This document shows positions 9,390-18,000 of a DNA stretch of 64,000 nt, in pieces (the stretch's first letter is position 1; every line of letters starts with the position of its first letter). The stretch is from DATBLE01 sp963837265 (GTDB lineage Bacteria > Actinomycetota > Thermoleophilia > Gaiellales > Gaiellaceae). Below the pieces are notes generated by a model that ran no database searches, was not told the origin of the DNA, and saw only the letters and a program-made list of their open reading frames with translations. Where the stretch lies: positions 310,001-374,000 of the forward strand of contig CAWIMQ010000006.1 of NCBI GenBank assembly GCA_963837265.1. Direction: 5' to 3'. The position numbers were made by a program, and so were the translations under genes.

Positions 9390-10265
9390 TCAGCCGGCGG
9401 GGATCGGCGGCAGCACCCCGTCGCCGGCGGTCGGCTTCACTCCGTACTGGCCCGGCGCGGCGCCGTCGAGGAGGAGCGCCAGCCCCAGCCTGCCCGACTG
9501 GGTGTCGAGGTCGTCCACCGTCGAGAGGTCGTGCTTCGCGAACGCCTCGACCGCGCTCCAGTGCGGGCGGCTGACCTCGACGCCGGCGGCCGGCACGCCC
9601 GAGCCGCCGAGACCCTCGTAGAAGCCGGCCAGGAAACGGGCGGTCGAGCCGCCCTGGGGCGCGACGTTCCTCGAGATCACGACCGCGTCCGCCGGTGGTG
9701 CCTCGTTCCCGGATCGTTCCTCGACGAGGCTCGCGGAGAGCAGCTTCCACAGCACGCCCGGGCCGCCGGACACGAGCTCGGCGCCGAGCCGCCGGCCGAG
9801 GTCCTCGATCTTCTTCGGGGTCGCGAGGGCGGCCAGCACGGGGCGCTTCGCGAGCGCGCGCCGCAGCACCTGCGGGTCGATCGGGAGCTTCAGCGCCTCC
9901 ACCCGCAGCGGCGGGTCGGCGCCCGCGTCGCCTAGCGTCTGCTCGACCAGGGATCGCACGCGGCCGTCGACCGGTCCGGCGAAGACGAGCACGACCCGCG
10001 CGCCGGCGAGCCTCCCGCTCATCACGGCCGGGTAGGTCTCGGCGACGAACGTCTGGGCGGCGCGCTGCGCGCGCGCCAGGTCGGTCCCCCGCTTCGTCGC
10101 CGAGTCGAGACGGCTCTTCAGGTCGGCGATGCGCTCGTTGAACAGGGAACGCTCGCTGTCCGAGACGAAGCCCTTGCCGGAGATGCCGACGCCGACGACG
10201 ATCCCGATGATCAAGGCGAGGAAGACGGCAGCCAGCGACGCGACGTGGTAGCGGAGATCGAACAT
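9390..10265 (-). CDS. steB: SteB / MctB-family membrane-anchored protein (DUF3186)
   Basis: A 291-residue protein with a short cytoplasmic N-terminus (MFDLRYHVASLAAV), one transmembrane helix at about 10-30, a coiled coil at about 35-70 and a large outer domain. This is the layout of the family annotated either as copper transporter MctB (Mycobacterium) or as SteB (Corynebacterium), which acts with SteA in cell division and envelope integrity. steA lies upstream with one gene between, and pyrG downstream, as in those genera. I favour the cell-division role because of the neighbour. A metal-transport function cannot be judged from sequence. ATG at 10265 fits the family start exactly. Confidence 0.85.
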   Translation of the reverse strand: MFDLRYHVASLAAVFLALIIGIVVGVGISGKGFVSDSERSLFNERIADLKSRLDSATKRGTDLARAQRAAQTFVAETYPAVMSGRLAGARVVLVFAGPVDGRVRSLVEQTLGDAGADPPLRVEALKLPIDPQVLRRALAKRPVLAALATPKKIEDLGRRLGAELVSGGPGVLWKLLSASLVEERSGNEAPPADAVVISRNVAPQGGSTARFLAGFYEGLGGSGVPAAGVEVSRPHWSAVEAFAKHDLSTVDDLDTQSGRLGLALLLDGAAPGQYGVKPTAGDGVLPPIPAG

Positions 10266-10271
10266 CGGCGG

Positions 10272-10691
10272 TCAGGGGGCCGCCGCAGTCTGGCACAGGG
10301 CACGCAGCCTTCCGAGTGCCCTCCTCGCCAGGGTCCGGCGACTGCTGAGGAGCCAGGGGCCCTCGACGGTGAGCGTCGCGCGGGTGCGGTCCGGCGCGGT
10401 CGCCTCGAGCTCGACTCGCACGTCGAGCCGGTCGGCGGCCAGGTGGAACGCGAACAGGGACGGCCGGTCGGATGCGGTGACGACGAGCGTCCCGGCCGCC
10501 TCCGGGCGGCGGAAGAGCGTCGGCTCCCGTCCGCCGATCACCTGCCAGCGCGCCCCGGCGGCCGACCCGCGCCGGTCGGGCCGTACGCCGGCCGCGCCCG
10601 GCCACCAGTCCGGCAGGTTGAAGGGCTCGGCGACGAACTCCCACGCATCCTGGCGGGCCGCGAAGAGCTCGCCGGTCGCGGACATCCTCAT
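10272..10691 (-). CDS. SRPBCC (START-like) small protein
   Basis: A 139-residue protein that looks like a polyketide-cyclase/START fold: a start similar to RMSATGELFAARQDAWEFVAEPFNLPDWWP, an LFRRPEAAGTLVV strand and a C-terminal long helix with many Arg. Such domains bind lipids or other hydrophobic ligands. It lies between steA and steB and ends only six bases before the steB start, so it is likely co-transcribed with steB. Its insertion between the two partners is unusual compared with the mycobacterial order. ATG at 10691 is used, and a second in-frame ATG lies two codons later. Confidence 0.75.
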   Translation of the reverse strand: MRMSATGELFAARQDAWEFVAEPFNLPDWWPGAAGVRPDRRGSAAGARWQVIGGREPTLFRRPEAAGTLVVTASDRPSLFAFHLAADRLDVRVELEATAPDRTRATLTVEGPWLLSSRRTLARRALGRLRALCQTAAAP

Positions 10692-10900
10692 CGGCGTCGC
10701 CCCCGCCCTTGTCTCCCTTTCGGCGCGATCACGTTTCCCACGCACGCGATTTTCCCCGCTACGATCGCATCGGGGAGGAGGTCGGGGGTACCTGCGAGCC
10801 CCGGATCCGGGCGGACGGCAGCCCGCGCGGCGCTCCGTGGCGCGGAACCGGCCGGACGTGCGGACCGGTCGGCCCCGCGGGCCGGTGGGCCTCGTGCCGC
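10692..10900. other. Gap between steA and the SRPBCC gene
   Basis: 209 bases without a convincing gene. It holds GC-rich imperfect inverted repeats around 10850-10895 (ACCGG and CCGGT words) that could end steA transcription. I see no clear promoter for the SRPBCC gene. Confidence 0.4.
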
Positions 10901-12085
10901 TCAGCCGATGCCGAGCCAGTCGCGGAGCCGGAGCACGATCAGCTCGATCAGGTGCCGGACGCCCGGGGAGGCGAGAACCGCGACGACGAGCGCGCCGAGC
11001 CCGGTCGTGCCGAGCGCGGCGAGCGGCCAGAGCCCGACCCGGCGCGAGACGAGCCGCGACACGCCTTTCGCATCGACCAGGATCTCGCCGACCCGGAGCC
11101 GGGTCAGGAACGTGGACGACATGCCGGCTCGGTTCCGCTCCAGGAACTCGATCAGGTTGAAATGGGTGCCGACCGCGACGATCAGCTCCGCCCCCTTCTC
11201 GTACGCGAGCAGCATCGCGACGTCCTCGCTGATCCCCATCGCCGGCACGACCACGTGTGGCAGCCCGAGCGCGGCGGCGCGCGCCGCCCCCGGCGCATGC
11301 CCGTTGCCACGGTAGGCGTGCACGAGCAGCTCCGCTCCGCATCGGAGGGCGGCGTCGGACACGGAGTCCATGTCGCCGACGATCACGTCTGGCCGGTACC
11401 CGGCCTCGATCAGCGCGTCGGCGCCGCCGTCGACGCCGACGAGCACCGGCCTGAAGTCGCGGACGTACGGCCTGACGATGCGAAGGTCGCGCTTGTGCCC
11501 GGGCCCGCGCGCGACGACCAGCGCGTGCCGGTCGCGAAACCGCGTCTTCAGCGCCGGGAAGTCGATCCCCTCGGCGAGGAGGCCGCCCTCCGCCTTCAGG
11601 TGCCGCAGCGTGTTCTCGGCGAAGTCGGCGAGCGATTCGGTCACCCGGCCCCGCTGCTCGGCGAGCGCGCGCTCCAGCTCGTGCTCGCGGCGGGCACGGC
11701 CGTGTGCCAGGAACGTCCCGTTCCGAAACACGGTCGCGCCTCGCACGGTCAGCTCGTCGCCCTCCGCGACCTCCTCGAAGAGCGGCGCACCCGGCGCGTC
11801 GATCAGCGTCACACCGCCGCGGACGAGCAGCAGCGGGCCCGGGTTGGGGAAGCGGCCGGACAGCGACTCGGCGACGTTCAGCACCACGCGGACGCCCGTC
11901 TCGAGCAGCTCCTCGGCGGTGACGCGGTCGAGATCGGCGTGGTCGACGATCGCCACATCGCCCTCGCCCAGCCTGTGGACGAGTCGCTTCGTCCGCCGGT
12001 CGAGCTTCGCCGAGCCGGTGAACTCGATGAGCTCTCCACCGCTGCGCGGGCGAGAGGTGGAGGCTGTGCGCACGGAGCGGATCAT
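10901..12085 (-). CDS. steA: SteA-like cytokinetic-ring protein
   Basis: A 394-residue protein of the family called SteA in Corynebacterium. The N-terminal part (ELIEFTGSAKLDRRTKRLVHRL) leads to a thiamin-pyrophosphokinase-like fold with VGVDGGADAL at 216-225 and GDMDS at 237-241, and the C-terminus ends in a transmembrane helix (about 348-368) and a short basic tail. SteA is known to form a complex with SteB and to affect cell separation. Here it follows recN by six bases, as in mycobacteria. The enzyme-like fold has no proven catalytic role. Confidence 0.85.
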   Translation of the reverse strand: MIRSVRTASTSRPRSGGELIEFTGSAKLDRRTKRLVHRLGEGDVAIVDHADLDRVTAEELLETGVRVVLNVAESLSGRFPNPGPLLLVRGGVTLIDAPGAPLFEEVAEGDELTVRGATVFRNGTFLAHGRARREHELERALAEQRGRVTESLADFAENTLRHLKAEGGLLAEGIDFPALKTRFRDRHALVVARGPGHKRDLRIVRPYVRDFRPVLVGVDGGADALIEAGYRPDVIVGDMDSVSDAALRCGAELLVHAYRGNGHAPGAARAAALGLPHVVVPAMGISEDVAMLLAYEKGAELIVAVGTHFNLIEFLERNRAGMSSTFLTRLRVGEILVDAKGVSRLVSRRVGLWPLAALGTTGLGALVVAVLASPGVRHLIELIVLRLRDWLGIG

Positions 12086-12091
12086 CGTCGG

Positions 12092-13729
12092 TCAGCGATT
12101 CTCGCCCTCGGCGAGAACGGCAAGGAAGTCACGGCCGCCGAGCATACGCTCGATCTCGTCCCTGCGCTCGTCCGGGGACAGCTCCTGGATCCGCGTGTGA
12201 GTGGGGTCGCCCGGGATCTTCTCGACCCGGAAATGCCGGTCCGCGCGGCTCGCGATCTGAGGCAGGTGGGTGATCGCGATAACCTGCGTCCGTCCGGCGA
12301 GGCGGGCGAGCGTGTCGGCGACGCCGTGCGCCGTCGTCCCCCCGATCCCGGCGTCGATCTCGTCGAAGACCATCGTCTCCCCGCCGCCGACGGCGGCGAT
12401 CGCGAGCGCGATCCGGGAGAGCTCGCCGCCCGAGGCGGTCTCGGCGACCGGAGCGAGCGGCAGCCCCGCGTTCGGCCGGATCAGGAACGCGGCCTCGTCG
12501 GCGCCCGCCGGCCCTGCCGCCCGAGCGCGGAGCTCGACGGTGAACTCGCCCTCCCCCATCCCCATCCCCGCCAGCTCGGCCGCGACCGCCTCGGCGAACG
12601 GGCCCGCAGCCGCCTGCCTCGCCTTCCGGAGCGCCGCCGCCAGCTCGCCCACGCGGGCTTCCGCCGCGGCAAGCGCCTCCCCGGCGGCCGCGACCGGGTC
12701 GAGCCCCCGATCGAGCGCGACCAGCTCCGCCTTCGCCTCCTCCGCGCGGCCGAGCAGCTCGTCGTAGGACGAGCACCGAAACCGGCGGCGCGCCTCGGCC
12801 ATCCGGTCGAGCTCACGCTCCACCTCCTCGACCCGGCCGGGGTCGGCCTCGAGCGAAGCGAGGAACGACCTGAGCGCGCTCGCCGCCTCCCGCAGCCGGA
12901 GCTCGGCGTCCCGGAGCTCGTCTGCCGCTTCGCGGAGCTCGGGAGCGAGCTGCTCAACCGGAGCGAGCGCCCGCTCGGCGGCAGCGGTCAGGCCGGCCGC
13001 CCCTTCGCCCTCCTCGGGATCGAGCGCCTCGGCGGCGGCGCCTGCACCCTGGACGAGCTCGGTCACGTGCCTGAGGCGCTCCCGCTCCTCGCGTAGCGTG
13101 TCCTCCTGCCCGGGTGCCATGCCGTCGGTGTCCTCGACCAGCGCCCGGAGCTCGGCCAGCCTCGCCCGGGCCGCCGCGGCATCCCGCGTCAGCTCGTCGT
13201 GCCGCCTGCCGGCCGCCGCGAGCTCGCGCCAGGCGATCCTCGCCTCCGCGCGCCGGCGTGCCTGCGGCTCGCCGCAGAACGAGTCCAGCACGGCCAGCTG
13301 GTACGAGGCCCTGGCGAGCCGGCGCTGCTCGAACTGGCCGGACATGGACAGGAGCCGCTCGCCGAGCGCGGCGACGTCTTCGCGCGCCGCGCTTCGACCC
13401 CATGCGTAGGCGCGGGTCCGTCCCTCGGCCCCGATCCGTCGCGCCAGGACGACGCCGTCCTCGTCCTCCGGCCGCAGGTCGGCGAGCCTTCCCAGCTCCT
13501 CGTCGAGGAGACCCTCGGGGATGTCGAGCTCCGCCTCGACGAACGACTCGGCCGCGCCGGGACCGACGTGGGCGGCGTCGCCCTTCGCGCCGAGCAGGAG
13601 CCCGATCGCCTGGGCGAAGATGGTCTTCCCCGCCCCGGTCTCGCCGGTGACCACGTTCAGACCGGGCGCGAACGACAGCTCCGCCTCGCGGATCAGGACG
13701 AGGTTCTCGATACGAAGGCTACGAAGCAA
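12092..13729 (-). CDS. recN: DNA repair protein RecN, TTG start
   Basis: SMC-like ATPase for double-strand break repair, 545 residues. The Walker A is GETGAGKT (29-36), long Ala/Arg/Glu-rich coiled-coil arms run from about 150 to 380, the ABC signature appears as SGGELSR, and Walker B as VFDEIDAGIGG followed by ITHLPQIAS. The start is TTG at 13729, the only codon giving the family start LRSLRIENLVLIREAEL, and it overlaps nadK by 11 bases. The nadK-recN-steA order agrees with other actinobacteria. Confidence 0.95.
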   Translation of the reverse strand: MLRSLRIENLVLIREAELSFAPGLNVVTGETGAGKTIFAQAIGLLLGAKGDAAHVGPGAAESFVEAELDIPEGLLDEELGRLADLRPEDEDGVVLARRIGAEGRTRAYAWGRSAAREDVAALGERLLSMSGQFEQRRLARASYQLAVLDSFCGEPQARRRAEARIAWRELAAAGRRHDELTRDAAAARARLAELRALVEDTDGMAPGQEDTLREERERLRHVTELVQGAGAAAEALDPEEGEGAAGLTAAAERALAPVEQLAPELREAADELRDAELRLREAASALRSFLASLEADPGRVEEVERELDRMAEARRRFRCSSYDELLGRAEEAKAELVALDRGLDPVAAAGEALAAAEARVGELAAALRKARQAAAGPFAEAVAAELAGMGMGEGEFTVELRARAAGPAGADEAAFLIRPNAGLPLAPVAETASGGELSRIALAIAAVGGGETMVFDEIDAGIGGTTAHGVADTLARLAGRTQVIAITHLPQIASRADRHFRVEKIPGDPTHTRIQELSPDERRDEIERMLGGRDFLAVLAEGENR

Positions 13730-14513
13730 AGGTGTCGCGGTAGCGGTGGAAGAAGGTCATCTCGGGAAGCAGGGCCAGCAGCGCGCGGCGGTCGCCGAGC
13801 GCTACGGTGGCCTCGCGACCTGGCGGCAGCTCGCCGATCGCCATGCCGTCCGCGATGGTCTGCGCCGGAGCGTTGCGCGTGACGTTGCGGACGACGAGCT
13901 CCAGGCCCCTGGGGACGACCAGCGGCCGCGCCTTCAGCGAGTGTGGAGAGACGAACGTGACCGCCATCGCGTCGAGGCCCCACACGAGCACCGGCCCCCC
14001 GCTCGAGAGGTTGTACGCGGTCGATCCGGTCGGGCTCGCGCAGATCACCCCGTCGCACGGCTGGACGCCGAGCTCCTCCCCGCCGACCGACCACTCGAGC
14101 TCGACCATGCGGCCGATGGCCGAGGTTGCGCAGACGACGTCGTTGATCGCGACAGCGGCGGTTCCGTCCACGTTGACGTCCAGCGTCGGCAGCTCGACCA
14201 CCCTCCGCTCGCCTGCGAACGCCCGCGCGAGGCCGGCCTCCATCGTCTCCGGGCCCATCGCCGACAGAAACCCGACCCGGCCGAAGTTGACCCCGATCAC
14301 CGGCACGGGCGCTCCGAGGAAGCGGTGCAGCGCCCGCAGCATCGTTCCGTCGCCGCCGAGGACGACCGCCAGGTCGACGTCGTCTCCGTCGACGATCTCG
14401 ACGCCTGCTCCGGCGGCGATCACCTCCAAGCGCGCGAGCGCGTCGCCGACCACCCTCGGGTCGCCGTGGCTGACCGCGACGATCCGGCGAACCCGGTCAG
14501 CCGACGGCTGCAT
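13719..14513 (-). CDS. nadK: NAD kinase
   Basis: Phosphorylates NAD to NADP, 264 residues. The signature GGDGT lies at 53-57 inside VVLGGDGTML, followed by NFGRVGFLS, NDVV and the NAD-contact ASPTGSTAYNLSSGGP. ATG at 14513 overlaps the 3' end of tlyA by 17 bases. A longer in-frame start exists 23 codons upstream but would add only a Ser/Thr-rich stretch. It is between tlyA and recN, the usual actinobacterial order. Confidence 0.95.
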   Translation of the reverse strand: MQPSADRVRRIVAVSHGDPRVVGDALARLEVIAAGAGVEIVDGDDVDLAVVLGGDGTMLRALHRFLGAPVPVIGVNFGRVGFLSAMGPETMEAGLARAFAGERRVVELPTLDVNVDGTAAVAINDVVCATSAIGRMVELEWSVGGEELGVQPCDGVICASPTGSTAYNLSSGGPVLVWGLDAMAVTFVSPHSLKARPLVVPRGLELVVRNVTRNAPAQTIADGMAIGELPPGREATVALGDRRALLALLPEMTFFHRYRDTFAS

Positions 14514-15264
14514 CGATCCAGCGGTCGAGGTCGTCGTGGAGGGCCGCCCCTCGGCGGTGGACGAGGTGGAGGAAGAGCTCACGGTTTCCCTTCGGGCCGG
14601 GCAGACCCGAGTCTACGACGCCGGCCGTCTCCGCATTCCAGCCGAGAGCCGCCTCGGCGACCTCTCGCACCACTCTCGCCCGCGTCTCGCGCGAGGTGAC
14701 GACCCCGCCCCTACCCACCTCGCGGCGCCCGGCCTCGAACTGCGGCTTGACGAGGACGAGGGCCTGCCACCCGGGCGCGGCCAGGCCGAGCGCCGGGGGC
14801 AGCGCCTTCCGGACCGAGATGAAGGAGACGTCGCAGACGACGAGCTGCGGGGCGAACGGCAGCCTCTCGATCGCCCTGGCGTTCACCCGCTCGAGCACGG
14901 TCACCCGGGCATCCTGGCGCAACCGGGGATGGAGCTGGCCGTGGCCGACGTCGAGCGCGACCACCCGGGCAGCCCCCAGCTGCAACAGGACGTCGGTGAA
15001 GCCCCCGGTCGAGGCGCCCACGTCGAGGCAGTCGAGCCCGGCCGGGTCGACACCGAATGCATCGAGCGCGTGGGCGAGCTTCTCGCCTCCTCGGGAGACG
15101 AAGCGCGCTCCGCGCTCGACCACGAGCGTCGCCGCCTCGTCGACCTGCTCGCCCGCCTTCGAGTGCCCCGGGACGAGGCCGGCCAGGATGAGCGCCTGGG
15201 CCTGTGCGCGGCTCTCGGCGAGCCCGCGCTCGACCAGCAGGAGGTCGAGCCGTCTCCTCGCCAC
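14497..15264 (-). CDS. tlyA: TlyA-family rRNA 2'-O-methyltransferase
   Basis: A 255-residue protein with an S4 RNA-binding domain (about 1-60, RLDLLLVERGLAESRAQAQALI) followed by an FtsJ-like methyltransferase domain. The SAM motif is DVGASTGGFTD at 81-91, then ALDVGHGQLHP, CDVSFIS and LVKPQFEAG. TlyA of mycobacteria methylates 16S and 23S rRNA and was once called a haemolysin. The GTG start at 15264 gives the family N-terminus and lies four bases after the prenyl synthase stop. Confidence 0.95.
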   Translation of the reverse strand: MARRRLDLLLVERGLAESRAQAQALILAGLVPGHSKAGEQVDEAATLVVERGARFVSRGGEKLAHALDAFGVDPAGLDCLDVGASTGGFTDVLLQLGAARVVALDVGHGQLHPRLRQDARVTVLERVNARAIERLPFAPQLVVCDVSFISVRKALPPALGLAAPGWQALVLVKPQFEAGRREVGRGGVVTSRETRARVVREVAEAALGWNAETAGVVDSGLPGPKGNRELFLHLVHRRGAALHDDLDRWIDAAVG

Positions 15265-15268
15265 GGCG

Positions 15269-16042
15269 TCAGGCGGTCCGGACGGCCAGGCCGGAGACGA
15301 CCTCCGAGAGAACGGACGTGTCGGCCGGGATCTCGAGCAGGAGCGCGAGCGCGCGCGAGGCGGATCGGTCGGCGCGGGCACGTGCGGCGTCGACTCCCTC
15401 GGCGAGCACGTAGCCGTCGGCATCGAGGATGTCGTCCACGACCTGGAAGAGGAGGCCGAGCTCGCCGGCGAAGTCGCGCCACGCCCGCTGCTCGCCCTCC
15501 GGCACCTCCGCCGCCCAGAGCGCGAGCGTGACCGAGGCGTAGAAGAGGCAGCCGGTCTTCAGCCGGTGGACGGTCTCGAGGTCGGCGTCCGGCTCCATCG
15601 TGTCCAGGTACTGCCCCCCGATCATTCCGAGCGTCGCCTCGGCGAGCTCGCGGGCGACACGGGGCGACGGATAGGAGCAGGCGAGCCGGAACGCCTCTGC
15701 GAGCAGCGCGTCGCCGGCGAGCAGCGCCTTCCCCTCCCCGTACGCGGCCCAGACACTGGGCTTGCCGCGGCGCTCGGAGTCGTTGTCGAGCGCGGGCAGG
15801 TCGTCGTGGACGAGCGAGAAGTTGTGCACCATCTCGACGGCGAGCCCGGCCGGCAGCACCCGGTCGGGCGCGACGCCGAGCGCCTCCCCGACCGCGAGCG
15901 AGATCACCGGCCTGATCCGCTTGCCGCCCATCTCGACGAGCGCGTACCGGGCCGACTCCCGCTGGCCGTCCAGCTCGGGCCACAGCTCCAGCCGCTCGAG
16001 CGCCTCCTCGACGAGCGCCTTCAGCTCCTCAGGGGTGTGCAT
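15269..16042 (-). CDS. ispA: Polyprenyl (farnesyl/geranylgeranyl) diphosphate synthase
   Basis: Chain-elongating trans-prenyltransferase, 257 residues. The first Asp-rich motif is DDLPALD at 80-86 after MVHNFSLVH, the basic GGKRIRP is at 39-45, and the second Asp-rich motif is DDILD at 203-207. It is about 30-40 residues shorter than most members because the C-terminal part after the second motif is compact. Product length cannot be decided. It starts at ATG 16042 inside the last codons of the XseB-like gene (14-base overlap), in the usual xseB-ispA arrangement. Confidence 0.9.
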   Translation of the reverse strand: MHTPEELKALVEEALERLELWPELDGQRESARYALVEMGGKRIRPVISLAVGEALGVAPDRVLPAGLAVEMVHNFSLVHDDLPALDNDSERRGKPSVWAAYGEGKALLAGDALLAEAFRLACSYPSPRVARELAEATLGMIGGQYLDTMEPDADLETVHRLKTGCLFYASVTLALWAAEVPEGEQRAWRDFAGELGLLFQVVDDILDADGYVLAEGVDAARARADRSASRALALLLEIPADTSVLSEVVSGLAVRTA

Positions 16043-16196
16043 CCGACTCCCTCTTCGCCTCGTCGATCGCCTCGATCAGGTCCTTCGCGGCAGCGTCGAA
16101 CTCGGCCAGCAGGTCGACCGCGTCCTCGAGCGACTCGCAGGCCTCGAGCTTCCGGCGCAGCTCGTCGAGCCGGTCGACCTTCTCCTGGAGGCTCAT
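16029..16196 (-). CDS. xseB: Short exodeoxyribonuclease VII small-subunit-like protein
   Basis: A 55-residue, highly charged helical protein (MSLQEKVDRLDELRRKLEAC start). Its middle, LEACESLEDAVDLLAEFDAAAKDL, resembles the second helix of XseB, but the usual first helix is shortened. Position between nusB and ispA supports the call, since xseB is normally there. The large subunit gene xseA, expected next to it, is absent from this window. A generic coiled-coil protein is the alternative. Confidence 0.5.
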   Translation of the reverse strand: MSLQEKVDRLDELRRKLEACESLEDAVDLLAEFDAAAKDLIEAIDEAKRESDAHP

Positions 16197-16236
16197 GCCG
16201 TTTCCCGCCCTAACGATTTCGCGAAGCGAACTGGCC

Positions 16237-16617
16237 TCATTGCGCCGCCTCCCGGGCGATCCGGCCGAGAATGCCGTTCACGAGCCGGCCCGCGTCCTCG
16301 GACGCGTACCGCTTCGCCAGCGTGACCGCCTCGTCGATCGCCACCTCGAGCGGGACCGTACCTTCCTCGAGCTCGTGGACGCCAATGCGAAGGACGTTGC
16401 GCTCCAGGGTTCCGAGCTGCCGCGCGGGCCAGTCCCCGGAGACGGCAGAGATCCGGGCATCGAGGTCCGCGGCGTGGGCGGCGACCGCGTCGGCGAGCGT
16501 GCGCGCGAACTCGTCGATCTCGCCCTCGTAGCTCGCCCCGAGCGGCTGCCCGGTCAGGTCCCACTGGTAGAGGAGAAAGAGCGCCGTGCGGCGCGCGGCC
16601 CGCCGGGACAGGGTCAT
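16237..16617 (-). CDS. nusB: Transcription antitermination protein NusB
   Basis: RNA-binding factor that works with NusE, NusA and NusG in rRNA antitermination. The 126-residue all-helical protein has the N-terminal RRAARRTALFLLYQWDLTG and the C-terminal signature VPLEVAIDEAVTLAKRYASEDAGRLVNGILGRI. It lies 30 bases downstream of accC. In other actinobacteria it follows efp directly, whereas here the two biotin-carboxylase genes lie between. Confidence 0.96.
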   Translation of the reverse strand: MTLSRRAARRTALFLLYQWDLTGQPLGASYEGEIDEFARTLADAVAAHAADLDARISAVSGDWPARQLGTLERNVLRIGVHELEEGTVPLEVAIDEAVTLAKRYASEDAGRLVNGILGRIAREAAQ

Positions 16618-16647
16618 GCCGCCCTCGTCCCTCCGGGCCCGAGCTGC

Positions 16648-18000
16648 TCAACCATTCTGCAAAGGCAGGATGGCATGCTCGTCCACGTAGGAGGTCGAAT
16701 ACTCGCCGCTCCGGAACGCGTCGCTCGCCAGGACGACGATCGCGAAGGCGCGCGTGGTGGCGACACCCTCGATCTGCAGCTCCTCGAGTGCCCGAATCGC
16801 GCGGGCGATCGCCCAGCGCCGGTCGGCGTCCCACACGACCAGCTTGGCGATCAGGGAGTCGTAGTTCGGCGGAATCGTGCAACCCGTCTCGAGGTACGTG
16901 TCGAGGCGGACACCCGGGCCGCCGGGCGCGTGGAGGCGCTCGATCCGCCCCGGCGACGGCGCGAAGCCGTGTGCGGGGTCCTCGGCGTTCAACCGGACCT
17001 CGATCGCGTGGCCCCGGCGGGGCGCACGCCCCGTCGCCGCCAGCGGCTCGCCCCAGGCGATCCGCAGCTGCTCGCGGACGATGTCGATCCCGGTGACGAG
17101 CTCCGTGACCGGATGCTCGACCTGGAGTCGGGCGTTCAGCTCGATGAAGTAGAAGCCGCCGTCCGGGCCGAGCAGGAACTCGAGGGTGCCCGCGTTCGTG
17201 TAGCCGGTCGCCAGGCAGGCGCGCTCGGCGGCCGCCTCCATCTCCTCGCGCGTCTCCGGGGTGAGCGCGGGCGACGGCGACTCCTCCACCAGCTTCTGGT
17301 GACGCCGCTGGATCGAGCACTCGCGCTCGCCGAGGGTGAGGACGCCGCCCTGTCCGTCCGCCAGCACCTGGATCTCGACGTGCCGCGCCGGCGCGAGCGC
17401 CTTCTCCAGATAGAGGCTCCCGTCGCCGAACGCAGCGTCCGCCTCGGCCGAGGCGGTGGCGTAGGCGGCGGCGAGCTCGCCCGCCGACGAGACCAGGCGC
17501 ATCCCCCGTCCGCCGCCCCCGGCGGCGGCCTTGAGAAGAATCGGAAAGCCGATCTCGGGCGCGAGCTCGCGCGCCTGGGCGAGCGTGGTCGCGGTCTCCG
17601 TGCCGGGAACGAGGGGGACGCCCGCGTCCCTCATCGCCGCCTTCGCCTGCACCTTGTCACCCATCCGCGCCATCACCTCGGCGTCGGGGCCGACGAACAC
17701 GAGGCCGTTGTCGGCGCAGGCGCGGACGAGGTCGGGGCGCTCCGCGAGGAATCCGTAGCCGGGGTGGACGGCCTGGCAGCCGGTCGTCTCGGCGGCGGCG
17801 ACGACGGAGGGGATGTTCAGGTAGCTCTCGGCGGGGGGCGGCGGCCCGATGCAGACCGCCCGGTCGGCCAGCCGTACGTGGAGCGCCTCGCTGTCGGCGG
17901 TCGAGTAGACCGCTACCGCTTCGATTCCGAGCTCGTGCAGGGCGCGGATCACGCGAACGGCGATCTCGCCGCGATTCGCGACCAGGACGCGCGTGAACAT
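16648..18000 (-). CDS. accC: Biotin carboxylase
   Basis: ATP-dependent carboxylation of biotin on the carrier protein. The 450-residue ATP-grasp enzyme starts with TRVLVANRGEIAVRVIRA, carries the Gly-rich lid AAAGGGGRGMR, the catalytic EKALAPARHVEIQVLAD and the C-terminal FIELNARLQVEHPVTE signature. The ATG directly abuts the TAG of the biotin-carrier gene upstream, so the two are almost certainly one operon. It could serve acetyl-CoA carboxylase, with the carboxyltransferase subunits encoded elsewhere. Confidence 0.97.
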   Translation of the reverse strand: MFTRVLVANRGEIAVRVIRALHELGIEAVAVYSTADSEALHVRLADRAVCIGPPPPAESYLNIPSVVAAAETTGCQAVHPGYGFLAERPDLVRACADNGLVFVGPDAEVMARMGDKVQAKAAMRDAGVPLVPGTETATTLAQARELAPEIGFPILLKAAAGGGGRGMRLVSSAGELAAAYATASAEADAAFGDGSLYLEKALAPARHVEIQVLADGQGGVLTLGERECSIQRRHQKLVEESPSPALTPETREEMEAAAERACLATGYTNAGTLEFLLGPDGGFYFIELNARLQVEHPVTELVTGIDIVREQLRIAWGEPLAATGRAPRRGHAIEVRLNAEDPAHGFAPSPGRIERLHAPGGPGVRLDTYLETGCTIPPNYDSLIAKLVVWDADRRWAIARAIRALEELQIEGVATTRAFAIVVLASDAFRSGEYSTSYVDEHAILPLQNG

